12,068 nt of DNA from Gemmatimonadota bacterium (GTDB lineage Bacteria > Gemmatimonadota > Gemmatimonadetes > Gemmatimonadales > GWC2-71-9). This document shows positions 1-6,354 of the stretch, one piece after another. The stretch is from contig QHTY01000049.1 of the NCBI GenBank assembly GCA_003220985.1, forward strand, positions 1-12,068, read 5' to 3'. Each line of letters begins with the position of its first letter. The stretch's first letter is position 1. A model generated the notes under the pieces. The model did no database searches. It had not been told where the DNA came from and worked only from the letters and a program-made list of their open reading frames with translations. Position numbers and translations under genes: made by a program.

Positions 1-1
1 A

Positions 2-1255
2 GCCGCCGCGGCTGGCGCCGTCGCCCTCGGCTGTGGCGACCGCTCCCTCTTCGCGCCTCTCACGCAAGCCGCCAGATTCGGCGGTGAGCCCGCCGCGTCC
101 GGTATCGAGCACATCGTGCTCATGATGATGGAGAACCGGTCCTTCGACCACCTGCTCGGCTGGCTCCCGCGAGCCGACGGTAGGCAAGCGGGTCTGTCGT
201 ACAGCGATGCAGCGGGTGCCTCGTTTCGGACGTTCCCCCTCGCCCCGGACTTCCAAGGGTGCGGTCATCAGGATCCGGATCACTCGTACGACGGCGCGCG
301 AGTCGAGTACAATGACGGCGCCTGCGACGGTTGGTTGCGCGCCAGCGACGTGTTCTCTATCGGCTACTATCGCCGCCGCGATCTCGCCTTCCTCGGCAAC
401 GCGGCGCCGCAGTGGGCGTCGTTCGACCGCTACTTCGCGGCGATCCTGGGACCCACGTTCCCCAACCGTGTTTACCAGCACGCGGGCCAAACCGACCGGA
501 TCGAGAACTCGTTTACGGTGTCGACCCTGCCGACGATCTGGGACCGCCTCGCCGCCGCTGGGCTGGACGGACGCTACTACTTCGGCGACGTGCCGATTCT
601 CGGGCTGTGGGGCGAGAAGTACGTGGGGATCGACCGCCCGCTCGAGGCGTTTTTCGCGGACTGCCTCGCCGGCACCCTGCCGCACGTGGCCTTCGTGGAC
701 GGGCCGTTTCTCAGCGAGTTCGCCGGTACGGGTTTCGACGACCACCCATTCAACGACGTCCGCGCCGGCGAGGCGTTCATGAACCAGGTCTATCGGACCG
801 TGACGACCAGCCCGGCGTGGTCCCGCACCGTGCTGATCATCAACTTCGACGAGTGGGGCGGGTTCTTCGATCACGTGCCGCCGCCGCTCGCGCCGCTTCC
901 CGACGCCGACCGCGCCGCGGGATCCGACGGGCGCCTCGGATTCCGTACGCCGACGCTCCTGATCTCGCCGTTCGCGCGCCGGGCGCATACGTCTCACGTG
1001 GTCTACGATCATACGTCGATACTGCGGCTCATCGAATGGCGCTGGAATCTCGAGCCGTTGACGGTGCGCGACGCCACCGCCAACAATCCGGCCGACGAGC
1101 TGGACTTCAAGAACCCGCAATTGCTCGCGCCGGCCTACGCCGTCCCGCCCGTGGTTGGGCTGCCGTGTCCGGGCAACCCCGTCTTGGCCTCGACGCGGCG
1201 CTCACTCTGGGCCGAGCTGCGCCGCGTGTCGCGGGCACGGGGTTGGCGTGTATGA
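2..1255 (+). CDS. Secreted phosphoesterase, phospholipase C / acid phosphatase (AcpA-like) family, 5' end missing
   Basis: The frame is open from base 2, so the gene starts before the window; the in-frame ATG at 116 is internal. The first codons read as the end of an export signal: an Ala/Val-rich run, then VALGC with Cys at 32-34, a possible lipobox or the tail of a Tat signal. The family's metal-binding motif ENRSFDH starts at 131. Further family motifs are DPDHSY, the GPTFPNR block whose Thr (455-457) matches the nucleophile position known in PlcH/AcpA-type enzymes, NFDEWGGFFDH with Asp 848-850 and Glu 851-853, and SPFARR followed by VYDHTSILRLIEW near the C-terminus. The family hydrolyses phosphodiesters or phosphomonoesters outside the cytoplasm. 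Whether the substrate is a phospholipid cannot be told from the sequence. It ends 93 bases before the outer-membrane protein gene on the same strand. Family assignment is firm; specificity is open. Confidence 0.9.
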   Translation, partial: AAAAGAVALGCGDRSLFAPLTQAARFGGEPAASGIEHIVLMMMENRSFDHLLGWLPRADGRQAGLSYSDAAGASFRTFPLAPDFQGCGHQDPDHSYDGARVEYNDGACDGWLRASDVFSIGYYRRRDLAFLGNAAPQWASFDRYFAAILGPTFPNRVYQHAGQTDRIENSFTVSTLPTIWDRLAAAGLDGRYYFGDVPILGLWGEKYVGIDRPLEAFFADCLAGTLPHVAFVDGPFLSEFAGTGFDDHPFNDVRAGEAFMNQVYRTVTTSPAWSRTVLIINFDEWGGFFDHVPPPLAPLPDADRAAGSDGRLGFRTPTLLISPFARRAHTSHVVYDHTSILRLIEWRWNLEPLTVRDATANNPADELDFKNPQLLAPAYAVPPVVGLPCPGNPVLASTRRSLWAELRRVSRARGWRV

Positions 1256-1338
1256 GTCATGAGGCGGCGCCGTTTCAACCTGCACGCCTCCGCCGCACAC
1301 AGGCACAATCTCGGACACCAGGGGGTAGCTCCGGGCAC

Positions 1339-1343
1339 GGAGG
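1339..1343 (+). promoter_or_regulatory. Shine-Dalgarno GGAGG fixing the start of the beta-barrel gene
   Basis: GGAGG lies 5 bases before the ATG at 1349. It decides that start over the in-frame ATG at 1259, which would add 30 Arg/His-rich residues ahead of a good signal peptide. A weak sigma70-like -10 (CACAAT, 1304-1309) lies upstream, with no convincing -35. Confidence 0.75.
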
Positions 1344-1348
1344 TACCT

Positions 1349-1930
1349 ATGACACGTACACTCACTTGCCTCGTTGCGGCCGCACTCGCAGGCGCCGGTT
1401 CTACAACGGCACAGAGCGGCCTGGGACTGAAGGGCGGCTTCTCATACGGCAACGTCTCGAACCGCGGGCTGCTGCCCGGCAACCTCACGGAGCGGACCGG
1501 ATTCGCGCTCGGGCTTTCGGCGGGCACGGGCCGCAACATGCTGGGATTCGGTATCGAAGCGCTGTACGCGCAGCGCGGCGTCACGGGCGCGAACGGAGCG
1601 GACCAGCGGAAGCTCGATTACGCAGACGTGCCACTGTTCGTGCGCGCGTTGTTTCCATCACCCGGCATCGCACCCTACGCCTACGCGGGCCCGCAGGTCT
1701 CCTTCGAGCTGCGCTGCCGCGCCGGCTCGTCGCCGTGCCCCGACACCGACCGGCCGTCCACCAGCTACGCGGCGGTGATCGGCGGGGGCGCGCGCCTCGG
1801 CGCGTCGAGCGCGTTCACGGTGGAGGGCCGCTATATCTCCGGCCTCACCGACCTGAAGCTCAGCACGATCGCGAGCTCGGAGAGCTACAAGACCCGCTCG
1901 TTCTTGATTCTGGCTGGCTGGGCATTCTAG
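1349..1930 (+). CDS. Outer-membrane beta-barrel protein (OMP_b-brl-like porin family)
   Basis: The protein has 193 residues. Residues 1-21 form a signal peptide (MTRT, a hydrophobic Leu/Ala/Val core, small residues, probable cleavage after STTA before Q22). The mature part begins with GLKGGFSYGN and alternates hydrophobic and polar residues, as in small barrels. Typical segments are YADVPLFVRALFP (91-103), the PYAYAGPQVSFEL strand (109-121), VIGGGARLG (143-151) and a closing strand ending in LAGWAF with terminal Phe, the usual signature recognised by outer-membrane assembly. Cys123 and Cys130 lie in one loop and could form a disulfide. The pattern matches the single-domain beta-barrel proteins common in Bacteroidota and Gemmatimonadota. 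Its job is unknown; such proteins are structural or narrow pores. It converges on mutM, with only about 50 bases of hairpin-forming DNA between the stops. Confidence 0.8.
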   Translation: MTRTLTCLVAAALAGAGSTTAQSGLGLKGGFSYGNVSNRGLLPGNLTERTGFALGLSAGTGRNMLGFGIEALYAQRGVTGANGADQRKLDYADVPLFVRALFPSPGIAPYAYAGPQVSFELRCRAGSSPCPDTDRPSTSYAAVIGGGARLGASSAFTVEGRYISGLTDLKLSTIASSESYKTRSFLILAGWAF

Positions 1931-1931
1931 A

Positions 1932-1982
1932 AGGTTGGACGGTTGCAACGGTTTACGTTCTGACCTTCTCACCGTCCAACCT
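1932..1982. repeat. Fold-back repeat between convergent genes, probable bidirectional terminator
   Basis: AGGTTGGACGGT (1932-1943) is perfectly complementary to 1971-1982, giving a 12-bp stem over a 27-base loop. It fills the gap between the outer-membrane protein stop and the mutM stop and overlaps two bases of the latter. On the minus strand the sequence reads as degenerate octamers beginning with GGT (GGTTGGAC, then GGTGAGAA, then GGTCAGAA). No T-tract follows on either strand, so termination is inferred from position and stem. Confidence 0.7.
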
Positions 1983-2808
1983 ACCGCTGACATCGGCGGC
2001 AGAAGACCGTCTGCCGTAAGTCAATTTGATGCGTCATCACCAGCTTTCTGCTGCAGTTGACACATTTCTCCCCGCCGCGGCCGTACACCCGCAGCGCGAA
2101 CTGAAACCGGCCCCGCTCGCCGGTGCCCGTGCGATAATCACGCAGCGTCGTGCCCGACGACGCCAGCGCACGCTGGAGTACGTCCACGATCGCGGCATGG
2201 AGCCGGGCGAATTCCTCGAGTGACAGCTTGTGTGTGCGCCTTGACGGCCTGAGCCTGGCATCGAACAACGCCTCATTCGCGTAAATGTTGCCCACCCCCG
2301 CGACGCGCCGCTGATCCATGATCGCCTTCTTGATAGCGGTGCGCGTCCCCTTCAGGCGATTGGCAAACACGAAGGGCGTGAACGTGTCCTCGAGCGGCTC
2401 AGGGCCGATCCGGCCGGTATAGGTTATCCAGCCCGCTTCATCGAGGAGCCAGATCGTGCCGAGGCGCCGCACATCCCGGTACACGAACTTGCGTCCGTCG
2501 TCGAGCGTGCAAATCAAGACGGCGTACTTCAGCTCGTCACGCGTTAGGGCTCGGTCGTACACGAGCAGCGATCCGGTCATGCGCGGCTGGATGACCATGC
2601 GATGCCCGCTCGCCAGCCGGAATACGGCGTGCTTGGCGCGGCGATAGACGTGTTCGATCGTGGTGCCTTGGAGAGTCTGGATCAGGCGGGGCTTGGAAAC
2701 CTGGCGCAGGACGTCCGTTTTCCTGAGCTCCGCCTGGGCGATGCGACACCCCTCGAGCCGAGGGGCGATTTCGCGAACGATCGTCTCGACTTCAGGCAGC
2801 TCCGGCAC
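1981..2808 (-). CDS. mutM: Formamidopyrimidine-DNA glycosylase (Fpg/MutM)
   Basis: A bifunctional base-excision repair enzyme that removes 8-oxoguanine and formamidopyrimidines and cuts the abasic site. The start is GTG at 2808: this places PELPEVET directly after the initiator, exposing the catalytic Pro and Glu that define the family. The longer frame from 2862 would bury them. It has 275 residues, a normal length. Lys59 (RRAKHA) matches the conserved lysine, GVGNIYANEALF (171-182) is the helix-two-turn-helix signature, and a C-terminal zinc finger uses Cys249, Cys252, Cys270 and Cys273. The usual DxRRFG motif is DVRRLG (112-117), so the Phe of the void-filling Met-Arg-Phe set is Leu116; Met77 and Arg115 are kept. 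The gene overlaps the purD end by 17 bases and is probably translationally coupled to it. Confidence 0.95.
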   Translation of the reverse strand: MPELPEVETIVREIAPRLEGCRIAQAELRKTDVLRQVSKPRLIQTLQGTTIEHVYRRAKHAVFRLASGHRMVIQPRMTGSLLVYDRALTRDELKYAVLICTLDDGRKFVYRDVRRLGTIWLLDEAGWITYTGRIGPEPLEDTFTPFVFANRLKGTRTAIKKAIMDQRRVAGVGNIYANEALFDARLRPSRRTHKLSLEEFARLHAAIVDVLQRALASSGTTLRDYRTGTGERGRFQFALRVYGRGGEKCVNCSRKLVMTHQIDLRQTVFCRRCQR

Positions 2809-4099
2809 GCTCAGTCTCCCGCCAGGCGATATCGCGGCGCCAGGTCTTGCCCTCGAACGCAATCCGCTCGGCGGCGCCGCGACTCGCGCGAGCCGCGTCG
2901 GATACGGTCGCCCCGAGGCCCGTCACGCTGAGCACGCGTCCCCCGGACGTGCGCAGCCTGCCCTCGTTGTCGCGGTACGTGCCGGCGTGAAAGACGATCA
3001 CATCCTCCCCGAGTTCTGCCGGGTCCGGGAGTCTGATCGCGACGCCTTTCTCGGGGTTCTCGGGATAACCCCGCGCCGCCAGCACGGTCGTGACGGCGGC
3101 CCGCTCGACCGCCAGCACCTGTTGGGTCGGCAGCAGACGCCACTGACGCTGGGCGATCGCGATCAAGTGCTGCGTGAAACCCGGCAATATCGCCGGCAAC
3201 AGCACCTGCGTCTCGGGATCGCCGAACCGCGCATTGAACTCGAGCACCGACGGTGTCCCGTCGGGCAGGATCATGAGGCCGGCGTAGAGGACGCCTTCGT
3301 ACGGCGTGCCTTGCGCTGCAACCTCACGCAGCACCGGCTCGAAGATTTCCGCGCGCACACGCGCGAGCAGCACGTCCGTCGTGATGCTCACCGGACAGTA
3401 CGCGCCCATGCCGCCGGTATTCGGGCCGGTGTCGCCTTCGCCGAGTCGTTTGTGGTCCTGAGCCGGCGGCAAGATCAACACGCGTTCGCTGTCGGTCAGC
3501 GCCAGGACGGACAGCTCCTCACCGGCGAGGAACTCTTCGATAAGCACCTCTTTGCCCGCCTCGCCCAGCGAACCGTCCAGCATTGCGCGGACGACCTTCA
3601 CGGCTTCCTCGCGCGTCCGGCAGACCACCGCGCCTTTGCCCGCCGCTAACCCTGATGCCTTTACCACGAGGGGTTCGGCGTGGCCACCGATGTACTCCAG
3701 CGCCGGGCCCATACCCACGAACGTGGCACTCTTCGCCGTCGGGACGCCAGCACGTCGCATGACTTCCTTCGCGTATGCCTTCGATGACTCGAGCCGCGCC
3801 GCGGGTGCCGAGGGCCCGAAGACCGCCCGGCTGTCATCGCGCAAACGATCGGCGAGGCCGGCGGCGAGCGGAGCTTCCGGGCCAATGATCGTGACATCGA
3901 TATCGTGGCTGCGGACAGCGGCGACCAGTTCGTCAACGGCGGTCGCGGCAATCGGCAGGTTCGTGCCGATGGGGGCGGTGCCGGGATTCCCTGGTGCGGC
4001 GAACAGTTGGAGGTCAGACGAAGAGGCGGCGGCATCGCGGTGCAGTGCCCAGCAGAGGGCATGCTCGCGGCCGCCGCCTCCGACGACCAGTACTCTCAC
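2792..4099 (-). CDS. purD: Phosphoribosylamine-glycine ligase (GAR synthetase)
   Basis: Joins glycine to 5-phosphoribosylamine with ATP, the second step of de novo purine synthesis, in the cytoplasm. The 435 residues match the family's length. The N-terminal Rossmann part begins RVLVVGGGGREHAL (2-15) and includes IGPEAPLAAGLAD (72-84). The ATP-grasp part shows VVKASGLAAGKG (145-156), EEFLAGEELSV (188-198), QDHKRLGEGDTGPNTGGMG (214-232) and LEFNARFGDPETQ (286-298), which carries the metal-binding Glu/Asn. The start is a GTG at 4099 whose next base completes the TGA of the M48 gene (GTGA, 4-base overlap), so translation is probably coupled. No upstream alternative fits better because the GGGGREHAL motif sits at the extreme N-terminus. 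mutM begins inside its 3' end. Confidence 0.96.
   Translation of the reverse strand: MRVLVVGGGGREHALCWALHRDAAASSSDLQLFAAPGNPGTAPIGTNLPIAATAVDELVAAVRSHDIDVTIIGPEAPLAAGLADRLRDDSRAVFGPSAPAARLESSKAYAKEVMRRAGVPTAKSATFVGMGPALEYIGGHAEPLVVKASGLAAGKGAVVCRTREEAVKVVRAMLDGSLGEAGKEVLIEEFLAGEELSVLALTDSERVLILPPAQDHKRLGEGDTGPNTGGMGAYCPVSITTDVLLARVRAEIFEPVLREVAAQGTPYEGVLYAGLMILPDGTPSVLEFNARFGDPETQVLLPAILPGFTQHLIAIAQRQWRLLPTQQVLAVERAAVTTVLAARGYPENPEKGVAIRLPDPAELGEDVIVFHAGTYRDNEGRLRTSGGRVLSVTGLGATVSDAARASRGAAERIAFEGKTWRRDIAWRETERAGAA
2816..2820 (-). promoter_or_regulatory. Shine-Dalgarno of mutM inside purD
   Basis: On the minus strand GGGAG lies 7 bases before the GTG at 2808, inside the last codons of purD. 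It supports the GTG start. Confidence 0.6.
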
Positions 4100-5091
4100 T
4101 TCTTCTTGAACGCGTCCGTGAAGGCTTGGGCGGCCCGTTTGGCACTGTCCACCACGTCGTTCACGACTGCCTTCGCTTCCTTCATATAGTGGTCGCGCGC
4201 TTCATCGATATCGTCCTCGATCGGTCGCTTCTCGGCTTCCGGACCACGGCGCGTGTACTCGCCGTTCAGAATCCGGTCATATGCGCCGGCTTCCACCCAG
4301 CGCTGCAGCTCGGCCGCGCGGAGTGTGTTGAACGGATGCGTCTGATCGAGCGTGTTCAGAATCTTGAAGATGCGGTCGACGGCGCCGCCCGTCTCCTCAT
4401 ACTCCTTGGCCTGCGCCAAGAAGGCGTTCAGGTCCATCTGCTTCATGTCGCCGCCACCCGCCATTTTCAGGAACATGCGCATCGATGCTTCCGGATCCTG
4501 GGTCGAGATCAGGCCGGCGCGGTCGGACGAGAGCTCGCTCTTCCGGAACCACTCGAGCAAGGCGAACCGAATCGGCGCGAGGAAGAGGCCGGCCAGGAAG
4601 GGCAGCATGTTCGCGCTGACGAAGAGAATGATGATCAGGATCGTGTGGTAGAGCGCGTGGCCGCTCATGATGTGCCCCAGCTCGTGGCCGAGCAGGGTCC
4701 GCATCTCGTCGTCATCGAGCAGCTTGAGCGCGCCGGAGTTGAGGACGATGAACGGCCGCTCGACACCGAAAGCGCCGGCGTTGACGAACGGCGTCTGCGA
4801 CACGAACAGCTCGGGCCGGTCGGGCCAGTCCATCGTCGTCAGCACGTCCGTATAGAGCTGATTGAGCCTCGGGAATTGCGTCGGTCCGACGCGCACAGCG
4901 TTGGCCTGGAACAGCAGGCGGATGCCGCGCTCGCCGAAGAATCCGACGATCTTCTTGACGACTTCATCGAACCCCGGGACCGAGCGCAGCGTCTGCAGCG
5001 CGGCACGATCCGCCGGATGCTCCCACGACACGGGAGCGATCTGGGTGAGAATTTTGCGCGGGCGAGCCGCGGGCAGTGTGGCGTCAGTCAT
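4096..5091 (-). CDS. M48-family zinc metallopeptidase, membrane-associated
   Basis: The protein has 331 residues. The zinc site HELGH (136-140) is followed by a hydrophobic membrane segment (about 150-173) and by the third-ligand helix with Glu186 and Asp190 in SELSSDRAG, the order seen in M48 proteases such as HtpX. The fairly conserved N-terminal part (about 25-120) contains ELFVSQTPFVNAGAFG and IVLNSGAL, strands that lead into the catalytic helix. The Lys/Ala-rich C-terminal 35 residues look helical. There is no N-terminal signal peptide, so the catalytic domain may face the cytoplasm, as in HtpX-type quality control of membrane proteins; that role is inferred. A GGAG (5101-5104) lies 9 bases before the ATG. 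It leads an overlapping gene set with purD and mutM, an unusual partner for housekeeping genes. Confidence 0.88.
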   Translation of the reverse strand: MTDATLPAARPRKILTQIAPVSWEHPADRAALQTLRSVPGFDEVVKKIVGFFGERGIRLLFQANAVRVGPTQFPRLNQLYTDVLTTMDWPDRPELFVSQTPFVNAGAFGVERPFIVLNSGALKLLDDDEMRTLLGHELGHIMSGHALYHTILIIILFVSANMLPFLAGLFLAPIRFALLEWFRKSELSSDRAGLISTQDPEASMRMFLKMAGGGDMKQMDLNAFLAQAKEYEETGGAVDRIFKILNTLDQTHPFNTLRAAELQRWVEAGAYDRILNGEYTRRGPEAEKRPIEDDIDEARDHYMKEAKAVVNDVVDSAKRAAQAFTDAFKKK

Positions 5092-5128
5092 TTATGTCGT
5101 CTCCAGCAATGGTGTTCAAGAAATACGA

Positions 5129-5181
5129 CGGTGTCTGGTTTCTGGTGTCAGGGGCACGCTGACACCAGACACCTGAAACCG
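5129..5181. repeat. Fold-back heptamer repeat between the PLP-enzyme gene and the M48 gene
   Basis: Two 22-base arms (5129-5150 and 5160-5181) pair at 19 of 22 positions around a 9-base loop; the inner 10 pairs are perfect. Each arm is three degenerate heptamers: GGTGTCT-like words starting at 5130, 5137 and 5144, and their complements (TGACACC-like) starting at 5160, 5167 and 5174. It begins 5 bases after the stop of the upstream gene and lies 38 bases before the M48 start, so it could terminate or process the message between them. There is no clean T-tract on the minus strand. Confidence 0.8.
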
Positions 5182-5185
5182 GCCG

Positions 5186-6298
5186 TTAGTCATCCCCCAG
5201 CGCCTGATCGAGATCCGCGATCAGGTCCTCTACATCCTCGATCCCGACCGATAACCGCACGAGGCTGTCGGTGAGTCCCATGCGGCGCCGCATCTCGGCG
5301 GGAACGCTGGCATGCGTCATCGTCGCCGGATGGCCGATCAGGCTCTCCACGCCGCCCAACGATTCGGCCAGCGCGAAGATCTTGGTGCGCTGGACGAAAC
5401 GGCGGGCGAACGCTTCGTCGCCCAGCTCGATGCTGATCATGCCGCCGAAGCCCTTCATCTGGCGCGCCGCCAGCTCGTGCTGCCATTCGGCGACGCGGCG
5501 GCCGTTCACATCATGCTGGCGCATGCGCAGCGCCAGCGTTTTGGTGCCGCGCAGTGCGAGCCAGCAGTCGAAGGGGCCCGGAACCGCGCCGGACGAGTTC
5601 TGGATAAACCCAATCCGCTCGGCGATGTCGTCCCGGGTCGTCACCAGCATGCCGCCGACCATGTCGGAGTGGCCGTTCAAGTACTTGGTGGTCGAGTGCA
5701 GGATGACGTCGGCGCCGAATTCCAAGGGCTGCTGGAAGAAGGGAGTCGCGAAGGTATTGTCCACGACGAACAGCGCTTTGGCCTTGCGGGCGATCTCCCC
5801 GGTTGCCGCGAGATCGCACAGTCGCATCATCGGGTTGGTGGGCGTCTCGGTGTAGACGAGCTTGGTCTTGGGCGTCAGCGCCGCGGCGACCGCACGTGTA
5901 TCACCGCCGTCCACGAACGTGAACGTGATACCCATGCGCGCCCAGATGTGGGTCATCTGCCGGTGCGAGCCGCCGTACACATTCTCACCGCTCACGACGT
6001 GATCACCCGCGGAGAGCAGCTTCATCACCGCATCGAGAGCGGCGAGCCCGGACCCGAACGCAAAGCCATGCAGCCCGCCTTCGAGTGCCGCGACATTGCG
6101 CTCGAGCGCCTCGCGCGTCGGGTTGCGCGTGCGGGCGTACTCATACCCCTTGTTGCGCCCGAGCGCCTCCTGGATGTAGGTCGAGGTCTGATAGATGGGG
6201 CCCATCACCGCCCCGCTGAGGGGATCGCCGACGTATCCGGCGTGCACGGCACGTGTCGCAAAGCGGCGCGAGAGGTCCTGATCGGCGACGCGTGTCAT
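5186..6298 (-). CDS. Cystathionine gamma-synthase / gamma-lyase family PLP enzyme with an internal deletion
   Basis: Trans-sulfuration (Cys/Met metabolism) PLP family: elimination or replacement at the gamma carbon, making cystathionine from an activated homoserine or breaking it down. 370 residues. Diagnostic parts are PIYQTSTY (34-41), YEYARTRNPT (52-61), GSGLAALDA (82-90), ETPTNP (151-156), VVDNTFATP (178-186, Asp180 for the PLP ring nitrogen), the PLP-Schiff-base Lys205 in HSTTKYLNGHSD, and SLGGVESLIGHPATMTH (313-329). Family members read VAxxL, about 18 further residues with YPGL near the middle, then QHELAxRQ. Here EW272 runs straight into QHELAARQ, so about 19 residues (57 bases) are absent in frame. 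The active-site residues remain. Whether it is a synthase or a lyase cannot be decided. No Shine-Dalgarno precedes the ATG; a TANNNT box lies 6 bases upstream. Confidence 0.92.
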   Translation of the reverse strand: MTRVADQDLSRRFATRAVHAGYVGDPLSGAVMGPIYQTSTYIQEALGRNKGYEYARTRNPTREALERNVAALEGGLHGFAFGSGLAALDAVMKLLSAGDHVVSGENVYGGSHRQMTHIWARMGITFTFVDGGDTRAVAAALTPKTKLVYTETPTNPMMRLCDLAATGEIARKAKALFVVDNTFATPFFQQPLEFGADVILHSTTKYLNGHSDMVGGMLVTTRDDIAERIGFIQNSSGAVPGPFDCWLALRGTKTLALRMRQHDVNGRRVAEWQHELAARQMKGFGGMISIELGDEAFARRFVQRTKIFALAESLGGVESLIGHPATMTHASVPAEMRRRMGLTDSLVRLSVGIEDVEDLIADLDQALGDD

Positions 6299-6304
6299 GG
6301 CCGG

Positions 6305-6333
6305 AACGTAAGGGCGGCTTCCCTGTGGGGCAA
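6305..6333 (-). promoter_or_regulatory. Probable leaderless promoter of the PLP-enzyme gene
   Basis: On the minus strand a -35-like TTGCCC (6328-6333) is followed after 17 bases by TACGTT (6305-6310), which ends 6 bases before the ATG at 6298. No Shine-Dalgarno fits in that space, so transcription would begin at or next to the start codon. Confidence 0.55.
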
Positions 6334-6341
6334 GCGACCTT

Positions 6342-6347
6342 TAGTTT
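6342..6347 (+). promoter_or_regulatory. Probable leaderless -10 box of the HD-GYP regulator operon
   Basis: TAGTTT ends 7 bases before the ATG at 6355 with no Shine-Dalgarno between. The -35 position 17 bases upstream (TTCCCT, 6319-6324) is weak. This promoter faces away from that of the PLP gene, and their recognition zones interleave within 56 bases. Confidence 0.45.
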
Positions 6348-6354
6348 GGCGGCC

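Noticed and set aside
1260..1298. Possible terminator after the phosphoesterase gene (GAGGCGG facing CCTCCGCC)
   Set aside because: The stem is only about 5 pairs over a long loop with no T-tract; not distinguishable from chance in GC-rich DNA.
331..2019. Long plus-strand open frame over the phosphoesterase and beta-barrel genes
   Set aside because: Its translation is Arg/Pro-rich with no family motifs, and it is out of frame with two well-supported genes; a high-GC shadow frame.
5130..5180. CRISPR-like repeats
   Set aside because: Units of 7-8 bases without spacers and with both orientations in one array do not fit CRISPR; no cas genes are present.
3994..5274. Long plus-strand open frame opposite the M48 peptidase
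   Set aside because: Antisense to a gene with a complete HELGH site; its composition is that of a shadow and it has no recognisable domain.
6253..6354. N-terminal extension of the HD-GYP regulator
   Set aside because: It would overlap the divergent PLP gene and add residues outside the receiver domain; the ATG at 6355 starts just before the first receiver strand.
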